NCBI GenBank assembly: GCA_003559375.1
Contig: PWLN01000350.1
Coordinates: 1-39,933, forward strand
Source of the DNA: Balneolaceae bacterium
Lineage (GTDB): Bacteria; Bacteroidota; Rhodothermia; Balneolales; Balneolaceae
DNA: 39,933 bases
Reading direction: 5' to 3'
The position numbers and the translations under genes were made by a program. This document shows positions 32,583-39,933 of this stretch, in pieces. The first letter of the stretch is position 1. Each line of letters begins with the position of its first letter. Below the pieces are notes generated by a model. It searched no databases, had not been told where the DNA came from, and was given only the letters and a program-made list of their open reading frames with translations.

Positions 32583-35500
32583 ATGAAATTCAGCCGTTTT
32601 TACACCAAAACAGAATGGAGAACACCTTACGATCCGATCAAATTTGAAAAAAGGAAATCTGAAATTAAAAATCCTGACGGTTCAAAAATTTTTGAAATGG
32701 CAGGTGTATTAGTGCCATCCGGCTGGTCGCAGGTAGCAACAGATATTATTGCACAAAAATATTTCAGAAAAGCCGGTGTTCCGGTTAAACTAAAAAAAGT
32801 TGCAGAAAAAGGTGTGCCGAAATGGCTTCAGCGTTCAACGGCCGATGAAAAAGAGCTTGCAAAGATTGATGATGATAAACGATACACCCATGAAGTAGAC
32901 AGCAGGCAGGTATTTAACAGGCTCGCCGGGTGCTGGACATACTGGGGGTGGAAACATAAATACTTCAACTCAGAAGAAGATGCAAAAGTATTTTATGACG
33001 AACTGTGCTATATGCTGGCTAATCAGATGGCCGCACCCAATAGCCCGCAATGGTTTAATACCGGGCTATTTTGGGCTTATGGAATTAATGGTCCTGCCCA
33101 GGGTCATTATTATGTTGAACCGGATAGTGGCAAGTTAAAGAAATCCGAAGACGCATATACCCATCCTCAGCCTCATGCATGCTTTATCCAAAGCATCAGT
33201 GACGATCTTGTAAATGAAGGGGGTATTATGGATTTGTGGGTTCGGGAAGCCCGTTTGTTTAAGTATGGTTCCGGGACAGGGACAAACTTTTCTGAACTGC
33301 GTGGTGACGGGGAGCGCCTGAGTGGTGGCGGTAAGTCTTCCGGGTTAATGAGTTTTCTTAAAATCGGTGACCGGGCTGCAGGAGCCATCAAATCCGGAGG
33401 CACAACCCGAAGGGCAGCCAAGATGGTTACACTTGATCTGGACCATCCCGATATTGAGGAATATATCAACTGGAAAGTTCGTGAAGAACAAAAAGTAGCA
33501 GCAATTGTTGCAGGCTCAAAAATTTCCCAGAAACACCTCAAAAATATTATCAGGCTTTGTCACCAACCTGTTCAGATTGATGGTAAATCGCTAAATGGTT
33601 CTGTAAGCAGAGATCCGCTAAAACATAAAGAACTCGGAAAAGCTATCAGGAATGCGAAACGAGATCATGTGCCACTTAACTACATTGAAAGGGTTATACA
33701 GCTCGCATCGCAAGGTTATTCAGATATCGAATTCGATACTTATGATACCGACTGGAATTCAGAAGCTTATATGACGGTTAGCGGGCAAAATTCCAATAAT
33801 TCAGTTCGCATCCCGAATAGTTTCATGAATGCGGTAATTGACGATGGGGCCTGGAACCTCTATGGCAGAATTGATAAACGAAAAGCCAAAAAAGAGGGAA
33901 GAGAACCTGTACCCATGAAGACACTTAAAGCTCGTGAACTATGGGATCAGATCAGTTATGCAGCCTGGTCATGTGCCGACCCGGGAACACAATATCATGA
34001 TACGATTAATGAGTGGCACACATGCCCTCAGGATGGTGAAATAAAAGCGAGTAACCCATGCTCGGAATACATGTTCCTTGATAATACAGCATGTAATCTG
34101 GCATCTCTTAACCTGATGAAGTTTTTCAAAGATGAGAGTTGCGCCGAGTTCGATATTCATTCAATCAGGCATGCATCACGTATATGGACAACTGTTCTGG
34201 AAATCTCGGTACTAATGGCTCAGTTTCCATCCAAAGAAATTGCGGAACTTTCTTACATATTCCGTACTCTCGGGCTTGGTTATGCCAACCTTGGCGCTGC
34301 ACTTATGGTGCAAGGTGTGCCCTACGATAGTAAAACAGGCTTTGCAATTGCCGGTGCCCTTACCTGCATCCTTCACATGAAATCTTATGCCACAAGTGCT
34401 GAATTGGCAAAAGAACTTGGAGCATTTCAGGGATACGAAAGAAATAAACAACACATGCTTCGGGTGATGAGAAATCACCGAAGAGCTGCATATAATTCCC
34501 CGGATAATGAATATGAAGGACTCACAATTAAACCGGCAGGTATTGATGCCGAAAATTGTCCTGCATATCTGCTGGATGCTGCCAGGAAAGATGCTGACGA
34601 AGCAGTGGCTGAAGGTGAGAAATACGGATACCGAAACGCTCAGGTAACTGTGATTGCGCCAACTGGAACTATAGGCCTTGTAATGGACTGTGACACAACC
34701 GGAATTGAACCGGATTTTGCACTTGTTAAATTCAAGAAACTGGCTGGTGGTGGTTATTTTAAAATCATCAACCAAAGTGTACCTCTTGCACTTAAAAATC
34801 TTGGTTATAGCAAACAGGAGATCGATGATATTATTCGGTACGCCAAGGGAGCAGCATCATTAAAAGGTTGTCCTTATATCAATGTAGACAGTTTAAAAGA
34901 AAAAGGGTTCACGAAAGAGAAGCTTGAAGCCATTGATGAAGCACTTCCCGGCAGTTTCGATATAAAATTCGCATTTAATCACTGGACACTCGGAGAAGAC
35001 TTCTGTAAAAAAGTTCTGAACATAACTGAAGAGCAGCTTTCAGATTTTAACTTTGATATGCTCAGATTTTTGGGATACAGTAAAGAGCAGATTCAGGCAG
35101 CTAACGATTATGTATGCGGAACCATGACTTTAGAAGGTGCACCACACATTAAGGATGAACATTTGCCGGTGTTCGATTGTGCAAACAGATGCGGCCGCAT
35201 TGGCACAAGATACATTTCTGCAGCAGGCCACATTAACATGATGGCTGCTGCCCAGCCGTTTATCTCAGGGGCTATCTCTAAAACGATCAATCTACCAAAT
35301 GAAGCTACAGTAGAAGATTTTAAAGACGCTTATATGATGTCCTGGCAGAAAATGCTGAAGGCAAATGCACTTTACCGTGACGGATCGAAACTCAGTCAGC
35401 CGCTTAACTCGATGAGTGATGTGCTTGAAGAAATCGATGAAGAAGATGATGAAACAATCGCAGCTCAGGAAATGATTGTAAAAACAGCTGAGAAAATCAT

Positions 35501-36161
35501 CCATAAATATGTAGCAAGGCGTCAGAAACTCCCATTTCGCCGAAGCGGATACACACAAAAAGTGAAAATTGGTGGTCAGAGTGTATATCTGAGAACAGGT
35601 GAATATGATAATGGTCAGCTGGGTGAAATTTTCATTGATATGCATCGTGAAGGAGCCGCATTCAGAAGCCTGATGAACTGTTTTGCCATTGCTATTTCTC
35701 TTGGTCTACAACACGGTGTACCGCTTGAAGAATTTGTAGACGCATTTGTATTTACCAAATTTGAACCAAGTGGTATGGTTAACGGCAGCCCACATATTAA
35801 AATGACTACCTCAATAATAGATTATATATTCAGAGAGCTTGCTGTGACCTATCTTGAAAGAGACGACCTTGCACATGTGGCACCTGAGGATATACTGTCG
35901 CGAAAGTTAAAACCTTCAGAAGAGCAGGAATTAGCTGATCAGGTAGAAAAAAAGACTATCATCAAAGAACCAAAAAATGTAACTGAGACTGTAGCAACTG
36001 TTGTTCAGTCTTCGGTAAAAGATTCGGATAGTGACTATGACCGTGCCAAACAACTTGGTTATACAGGCGACTCTTGCCCCGAATGCGGCAGCATGACGAT
36101 GATTCGTAACGGTACATGCTTAAAATGCATGACCTGTGGTTCAACGACAGGCTGTTCTTAA
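32583..36161 (+). CDS. nrdJ: Vitamin B12-dependent (class II) ribonucleotide reductase
   Basis: 1192 residues, the size of the large bacterial NrdJ. Conserved segments: [15 protein letters not shown] and [11 protein letters not shown] in the N-terminal half, [22 protein letters not shown] near residue 490 (substrate-site region), [28 protein letters not shown] near 700, and a C-terminal cysteine cluster ([22 protein letters not shown]) that supplies the redox-active tail. It makes deoxyribonucleotides from ribonucleoside di- or triphosphates using adenosylcobalamin, without oxygen or a second subunit. A good Shine-Dalgarno-like GGAG sits before the ATG at 32583. The DnaA-box cluster directly upstream hints at cell-cycle control. 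It ends in an intrinsic terminator. Confidence 0.95.
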   Translation: MKFSRFYTKTEWRTPYDPIKFEKRKSEIKNPDGSKIFEMAGVLVPSGWSQVATDIIAQKYFRKAGVPVKLKKVAEKGVPKWLQRSTADEKELAKIDDDKRYTHEVDSRQVFNRLAGCWTYWGWKHKYFNSEEDAKVFYDELCYMLANQMAAPNSPQWFNTGLFWAYGINGPAQGHYYVEPDSGKLKKSEDAYTHPQPHACFIQSISDDLVNEGGIMDLWVREARLFKYGSGTGTNFSELRGDGERLSGGGKSSGLMSFLKIGDRAAGAIKSGGTTRRAAKMVTLDLDHPDIEEYINWKVREEQKVAAIVAGSKISQKHLKNIIRLCHQPVQIDGKSLNGSVSRDPLKHKELGKAIRNAKRDHVPLNYIERVIQLASQGYSDIEFDTYDTDWNSEAYMTVSGQNSNNSVRIPNSFMNAVIDDGAWNLYGRIDKRKAKKEGREPVPMKTLKARELWDQISYAAWSCADPGTQYHDTINEWHTCPQDGEIKASNPCSEYMFLDNTACNLASLNLMKFFKDESCAEFDIHSIRHASRIWTTVLEISVLMAQFPSKEIAELSYIFRTLGLGYANLGAALMVQGVPYDSKTGFAIAGALTCILHMKSYATSAELAKELGAFQGYERNKQHMLRVMRNHRRAAYNSPDNEYEGLTIKPAGIDAENCPAYLLDAARKDADEAVAEGEKYGYRNAQVTVIAPTGTIGLVMDCDTTGIEPDFALVKFKKLAGGGYFKIINQSVPLALKNLGYSKQEIDDIIRYAKGAASLKGCPYINVDSLKEKGFTKEKLEAIDEALPGSFDIKFAFNHWTLGEDFCKKVLNITEEQLSDFNFDMLRFLGYSKEQIQAANDYVCGTMTLEGAPHIKDEHLPVFDCANRCGRIGTRYISAAGHINMMAAAQPFISGAISKTINLPNEATVEDFKDAYMMSWQKMLKANALYRDGSKLSQPLNSMSDVLEEIDEEDDETIAAQEMIVKTAEKIIHKYVARRQKLPFRRSGYTQKVKIGGQSVYLRTGEYDNGQLGEIFIDMHREGAAFRSLMNCFAIAISLGLQHGVPLEEFVDAFVFTKFEPSGMVNGSPHIKMTTSIIDYIFRELAVTYLERDDLAHVAPEDILSRKLKPSEEQELADQVEKKTIIKEPKNVTETVATVVQSSVKDSDSDYDRAKQLGYTGDSCPECGSMTMIRNGTCLKCMTCGSTTGCS

Positions 36162-36218
36162 TAAAAACCTACATCTTAAAATGATGAAGGTAAAGATTGA
36201 CGTGAACCGTCAGATAAG

Positions 36219-36249
36219 CCCGCCGGTTGATCATCGGCGGGTATTTTTT
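36219..36249 (+). terminator. Intrinsic terminator of nrdJ
   Basis: CCCGCCG (36219-36225) and CGGCGGG (36235-36241) form a GC-rich stem followed by TATTTTTTC. It lies 57 bp past the nrdJ stop and just before the PIG-L gene, which therefore has its own promoter. Confidence 0.92.
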
Positions 36250-36274
36250 CTATTTATATCAGATACAATATAAA

Positions 36275-36982
36275 ATGAAGAAAATCCTCTATATTTTTCC
36301 TCATCCTGATGATGAATCATTTGGGCCTGCACCTGCTATTTCGGCTCAATTAAGACAAGGGAATGAAGTATATCTCCTCACACTTACCAAAGGTGAAGCC
36401 ACGAGCCAGCGGTTCAAACTGAATTTAAGTAAGCAGCAGATGGGTGAGATTCGCTATAGAGAAATGCAATGTGTGGAAAAGGTACTCGGGTTAACGGATA
36501 TGACAGTTTTGGATCTGCCAGATAATGAACTAAAGTATCTTGACCCAATAATAATTGAAGAAACAGTCAGCAAACATATTCAGTTAGTTGAGCCTGATAT
36601 ACTTGTTACTTACGCGGTTCATGGGATTAGTGGTTTTCATGACCATCTTGTTACTCATGCTGTGGTAAAACGTGTTTTTTGTCAGATGAAAAGAAGCAGT
36701 GACAATCATCCTGACAGGCTTGCCTTATTTACAAGAATAGGCGAAACAGATTTTACAGGTAAATTCAGGCTTGAAGCTTCCACGGAAAAGGAAATTGGGT
36801 TTATTGAAAATTGCACCGATGTGGATATGGAAAAATTCAGAAAGGCTCTGGATTGTTATAAAACCTATGCAGATGTTATTGAAGCAAGCAAAGTTAAAGA
36901 GATTGTGACAAATGAAGTTCCATTCGAAATTTTTGGAGAAGATTTAAATACCCGATTGAACTCGATTACTGAAGGCTTATAA
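36275..36982 (+). CDS. PIG-L/LmbE family deacetylase
   Basis: 235 residues from ATG 36275. The track's start at 36227 lies within the nrdJ terminator, and MKKILYIFPHPDDESFG is the standard family opening. The metal-binding PHPDDE is at residues 9-14, and GFHDHLVTHAVV provides the third ligand. The family removes N-acetyl groups from glucosamine-like substrates (GlcNAc-PI, bacillithiol or mycothiol precursors). Bacteroidota often make bacillithiol, so BshB-like activity is possible, but no bshA or bshC is in the window. It is a lone gene between the nrdJ terminator and the convergent lipoprotein gene. Confidence 0.9.
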   Translation: MKKILYIFPHPDDESFGPAPAISAQLRQGNEVYLLTLTKGEATSQRFKLNLSKQQMGEIRYREMQCVEKVLGLTDMTVLDLPDNELKYLDPIIIEETVSKHIQLVEPDILVTYAVHGISGFHDHLVTHAVVKRVFCQMKRSSDNHPDRLALFTRIGETDFTGKFRLEASTEKEIGFIENCTDVDMEKFRKALDCYKTYADVIEASKVKEIVTNEVPFEIFGEDLNTRLNSITEGL

Positions 36983-37071
36983 CTGAATAATTCATCTTCA
37001 AATGTTGAAACCCATTAACAAACTACGGCTAAAATCCCTATTTCTTCAGATTTATCATCAGGTTCAACTCA

Positions 37072-38205
37072 TCAATCATCTCGATTGTTGAAACGCTCTG
37101 CAGCTTTGTACCAAATCTCCTGATTTAAGCTGAAGTCGGGAAAATAGTTGTTTATGAAGAGAACATCGTCACATTTTGTGTCAGTCCATATGTTGTTCTG
37201 AATTTGTAGGCTTCCTTTAATCCAGTAAGACCTGTTCTCCGTAACCAGATGAGAACCACAAGGATAGGGTTCGCTATAGTTTGCTGAGTAAAAAGCAACA
37301 TTACTATATTTCCACTCATGGCTGAACATGGTATTTTCTTTAACTGAAATATTTTGCCCTCCGGCAATTCCAATTCCAACCTGCCCCGGATTTACACCAA
37401 CATTACCGGAAGCAATCTGATAGGAGCCACCACCATCACCAAGCATAATAAATGATCCATATCTGTCATTCCCATGGCCACGAGCACGATTGTTTTTCAC
37501 AAGAATTGGGCTATCTTCTGTACCATGTGACTTGTAAACTGATATCCAGTCCACCACATCTTCTGCTTCACCACGCAGATAAGTACCAAACCGTTCCATT
37601 GCATTATAACTGATTTCTATATTGCTGCCATGGCATTTATCCAGTTGAACAAAGTTTCTGCCAATATTGAGCCCCATATTGTCTCTTATCAAAACCGGAC
37701 CAGTGCAATCCGTAAATAAAACCCCGGAAGTAACTCTTGTAAAATAATTATCCGTTACAGTTACATTCTCAACATTCACCAATCTGATAGCACCATACTT
37801 ATGGCCATTACCAGATCCTGTATTATTTATTGAAAGTCGCCTAAGATGAATATTATTACCTCTTCTAAAAAAGATGCCGTTATCAACGTAATTTCTGATT
37901 TCAATGCCCTGGATTGTTACATTTGTTCCGGTTCCTGAGAAGGCATCACTCACAGTATCAAGCCCGTCCATAATAGCACCATTTTCTCCGATCCACATAT
38001 TTCCTTGCTTTGGATGTCGCACTTGTTGCCCCCGATGAACTCCGGACCTAACTAAAAACACCGTCCCCTCGGGGTGCATATCATTTGCAACCTGGAAATT
38101 GTCACCTACCTCAAGGGTAACTTGATTTGTTGGTGTACTATCGCAACCTGAAAAGAACAATAAATAATACAGTAATATCAAAAGATGTGATGACCACCTT
38201 TTCAT
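37072..38205 (-). CDS. Lipoprotein with right-handed parallel beta-helix
   Basis: 377 residues. The N-terminus KRWSSHLLILLYYLLFFSGC is a lipoprotein signal with Cys as the lipid-attachment residue (FSGC). The body shows beta-helix rungs rich in N and V/I at regular spacing (NVTIQGIEIRNYVDNGIFFRRGNNIHLRRLSINNTGSG..., VENVTVTDNYF, NISVKENTMF). This is the pectate-lyase/PbH1 repeat fold. Such proteins bind or cleave polysaccharides, but no catalytic residues could be named, so it may be a binding or structural protein. It lies on the minus strand after the blh gene with a 113-bp gap and is probably not part of that operon. Confidence 0.82.
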   Translation of the reverse strand: MKRWSSHLLILLYYLLFFSGCDSTPTNQVTLEVGDNFQVANDMHPEGTVFLVRSGVHRGQQVRHPKQGNMWIGENGAIMDGLDTVSDAFSGTGTNVTIQGIEIRNYVDNGIFFRRGNNIHLRRLSINNTGSGNGHKYGAIRLVNVENVTVTDNYFTRVTSGVLFTDCTGPVLIRDNMGLNIGRNFVQLDKCHGSNIEISYNAMERFGTYLRGEAEDVVDWISVYKSHGTEDSPILVKNNRARGHGNDRYGSFIMLGDGGGSYQIASGNVGVNPGQVGIGIAGGQNISVKENTMFSHEWKYSNVAFYSANYSEPYPCGSHLVTENRSYWIKGSLQIQNNIWTDTKCDDVLFINNYFPDFSLNQEIWYKAAERFNNRDD

Positions 38206-38318
38206 ATAAAATTACCCCTTAAGTGTTTGACCAGATTAACCTTATTTCTATTGGTTTCTGTATATAAGGCAGAGTCCAACATTCTATTTGTAATATAATA
38301 AATAATGAAATTTGTTCA

Positions 38319-39242
38319 TCATATGTTGAATGAATAAAGTTTATCAACAATGAGCATATGAGGCAGTGTCAGTACGCTAATCAGAATAAACATGAGTGTC
38401 AAAAATTTGTCAGCCAATCCTGTTATATCATTGATAAATAACAAAATGAGTAGTCCTCCAATTGAAACGAGAGTAAAAGGCAAAGCAAGCCTAAAAAAAG
38501 TTAAAATGCTTAACTCTTTGTCTTTATGTGCAAAAAAACGCTGCATTTGATAAATATGTCCAGCAGAATGCCAGACTGCAAAATAGAGAGCAAATCCGGT
38601 TAATGGGCCACAGATTTGAAATAATAATATCAGAAGCACCAGATCAGACCAGTAGGCCAGTGGCTTGCGTATTTGTTTTATCAGAGTGAGTAACAGAGAA
38701 TAAGCTATATAGAGAGATACAATTCCTATATAGAGGGCAATGTAAGATTCTGTCAGAAAACCAAATTCTATAAGTTCTGTGCCAGTTGCTTGTGCAATTA
38801 TTGGCAACGTTACAGATAGGTCAGAAAAAATGATTAGACCGATAATTAACATTCCGCGCAATACATAAGCCAAATGATTTTTATTACCATCAAGGAGATG
38901 ATCTTCCATATCTGCCTGCCCAAAATGGTATATGGAAATCATTAAAAAGAGTGCCATTCCAACAACGGGTGTAATTAACCACAATAACCCAATAAATATC
39001 ATGATCAAGATATAGCTGCTGTAAAAATAAAGTGTTCCGTTTTTTTTATTCACTGAACTATTTAATTCTGCCGAGATAATGTGGTCAATTGCACCATGCG
39101 GTATTCCAATAAAAAAGACCGAGACAACCACAATGTAAGGTGCCATCGCATCATGAATGTGTGGTATGAACAGCGCGGCGATTATGAATATGAAGGAGGT
39201 TGAACCCGCGAATAAAATGAAAGTGAATGAAGACCTGAACAC
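38319..39242 (-). CDS. blh: Beta-carotene 15,15'-dioxygenase, Brp/Blh family
   Basis: 307 residues, about nine to ten membrane helices. The conserved His ligands for the active-site iron are seen in IPHGAIDH (His49), IYHFGQAD (His106), VWHSAGH (His225, His229) and TLPHMLIVDK (His294-295 region). It splits beta-carotene into two retinal molecules. The start is a GTG at 39242 that overlaps the crtY stop by one base (TAGTG); an AGGAG Shine-Dalgarno just upstream inside crtY supports it. Retinal from this enzyme would serve the rhodopsin at 15.4 kb. It is the downstream gene of the crtY-blh pair. Confidence 0.93.
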   Translation of the reverse strand: MFRSSFTFILFAGSTSFIFIIAALFIPHIHDAMAPYIVVVSVFFIGIPHGAIDHIISAELNSSVNKKNGTLYFYSSYILIMIFIGLLWLITPVVGMALFLMISIYHFGQADMEDHLLDGNKNHLAYVLRGMLIIGLIIFSDLSVTLPIIAQATGTELIEFGFLTESYIALYIGIVSLYIAYSLLLTLIKQIRKPLAYWSDLVLLILLFQICGPLTGFALYFAVWHSAGHIYQMQRFFAHKDKELSILTFFRLALPFTLVSIGGLLILLFINDITGLADKFLTLMFILISVLTLPHMLIVDKLYSFNI

Positions 39243-39933
39243 TACGCTCCTGTAAAAATTCTATGTTTCATCTTATAAATCGACCTGAAAAAAGGCATAT
39301 ATGGCAGTTTGGAAAAAATGCCAAGTTCGTTCAAAAAAGTTGTCTGCTCGTCAAGAAATTGAAGAACACGGTCGAATTTATTTTTCCTGAAAAGCTCATG
39401 AAATATCAATACGGAGGTATTGATATCATTTTTAAGAAGGTATAGAAGCATCATGTCATAAACTCGGAACCTATATCCTGAAGGCATTAAGGATGGGATT
39501 TCTTCTCCTTTTTCGAGAGACGAAACAATGGTTCTGCTCATATCATGCAATCTTGAAAACGTATAGCCTGTAGATGGCTTTGTATAGCCGCCCACTGTAC
39601 CGGTATTCATAACCCTGCTACAGTACCATGGATTGTAACGCCTGTCTTCCATGGGTATCGCGCCTTTTTCTACTCTTAGAATTCTGTAGCCATTTTTATG
39701 CAGCCCGAAAACGTCTTTAATATACTCCTCAAGGGCTTCCTCATAGATATGTGTTTCCAGAAGCTGTGTTGAAAATAATGTGTATTCAATGAGTGCCTTA
39801 GTTCTGGTGAAAGGGAGTACATAAAAGAAAGTAACTCCATTTTTCTGAGATGTATTAAAGTCCATCAATGTTGCAGTATCTGGGTCAAACAGGTCTTTTT
39901 CAGTTTCTATTTCCCATCCGATAAAATGCTGTA
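39242..39933 (-). CDS. crtY: Lycopene beta-cyclase, C-terminal part
   Basis: About 230 residues are visible; the gene continues past the window end, so the N-terminal FAD-binding fold is missing. The track ORF starts at an internal Met (39868); reading upstream in the same frame gives QHFIGWEIETE...FDPDTATLMDF, the CrtY substrate-site signature. Downstream are FFYVLPFT, IPMED, GTVGGYTKPSTGY and VYDMMLLYLLK, all typical of CrtY. It cyclises lycopene to beta-carotene, the precursor of retinal. Stop and blh start overlap (TAGTG), so the two are translationally coupled. Upstream carotenoid genes may follow beyond the window. Confidence 0.93.
   Translation of the reverse strand, partial: QHFIGWEIETEKDLFDPDTATLMDFNTSQKNGVTFFYVLPFTRTKALIEYTLFSTQLLETHIYEEALEEYIKDVFGLHKNGYRILRVEKGAIPMEDRRYNPWYCSRVMNTGTVGGYTKPSTGYTFSRLHDMSRTIVSSLEKGEEIPSLMPSGYRFRVYDMMLLYLLKNDINTSVLIFHELFRKNKFDRVLQFLDEQTTFLNELGIFSKLPYMPFFRSIYKMKHRIFTGA

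Noticed and set aside
32459-32647. 62-aa ORF before nrdJ
   Set aside because: It overlaps the nrdJ start and the candidate DnaA-box region and has no recognisable content.

Overview
The window looks like chromosomal DNA from a moderately AT-rich, aerobic, probably marine or halophilic member of the Bacteroidota/Rhodothermota/Balneolota group. The lineage call is inference. It rests on a CarboxypepD-plug TonB receptor, a FlgD/T9SS-like C-terminal sorting domain, a DUF4212/SSS symporter pair, a class II (B12-dependent) ribonucleotide reductase, weak Shine-Dalgarno use and a KR2-like sodium-pump rhodopsin. No phage, IS element, CRISPR array, tRNA or rRNA was seen. All 30 genes called are ordinary chromosomal genes; the first and last are cut by the window edges.

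Layout. 1-2.1 kb (-): 5' part of an S9 peptidase and a tandem universal stress protein. 2.5-4.5 kb (+): DUF4212 plus SSS sodium:solute symporter. 4.75-9.3 kb (+): TonB receptor and alkaline phosphatase, preceded by a four-box 11-bp array that looks like a Pho operator. 9.6-12.75 kb: CorA and a fused alpha/beta 2-oxoacid dehydrogenase E1. 12.9-15.0 kb (+): polyamine cluster speD, pyruvoyl arginine decarboxylase and speE, with unusual heptanucleotide tandem repeats in its spacers. 15.4-16.3 kb (+): a rhodopsin with the NDQ motif of light-driven Na+ pumps and its own terminator. 16.3-24.9 kb (-): alpha-L-fucosidase, a CYTH-like orphan, citrate synthase, mazG, then maf-TPR-secreted protein. 25-31 kb (+): small membrane protein, DUF92 protein, Na+-coupled dicarboxylate/glutamate symporter, TPR-like secreted protein and a large LTD/sorting-domain protein. 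31.2-37 kb (+): aldo/keto reductase, a 570-bp AT-rich DnaA-box cluster (candidate oriC or DnaA-regulated promoter), nrdJ and a PIG-L deacetylase. 37-39.9 kb (-): beta-helix lipoprotein, then blh and crtY.

How it fits together. crtY (lycopene to beta-carotene) and blh (beta-carotene to retinal) overlap by one base and would supply the chromophore for the Na+-pump rhodopsin 23 kb away. The Na+ gradient so produced could drive the SSS and dicarboxylate symporters also encoded here. The receptor and phosphatase form a plausible phosphate-ester scavenging unit under a PhoB-like regulator.

The points most worth following up are the DnaA-box cluster before nrdJ, the NDQ rhodopsin with altered cytoplasmic-entrance residues, the four-box Pho-like operator, the heptamer tandem repeats, and a family of decayed palindromic intergenic elements in the first 9.5 kb.
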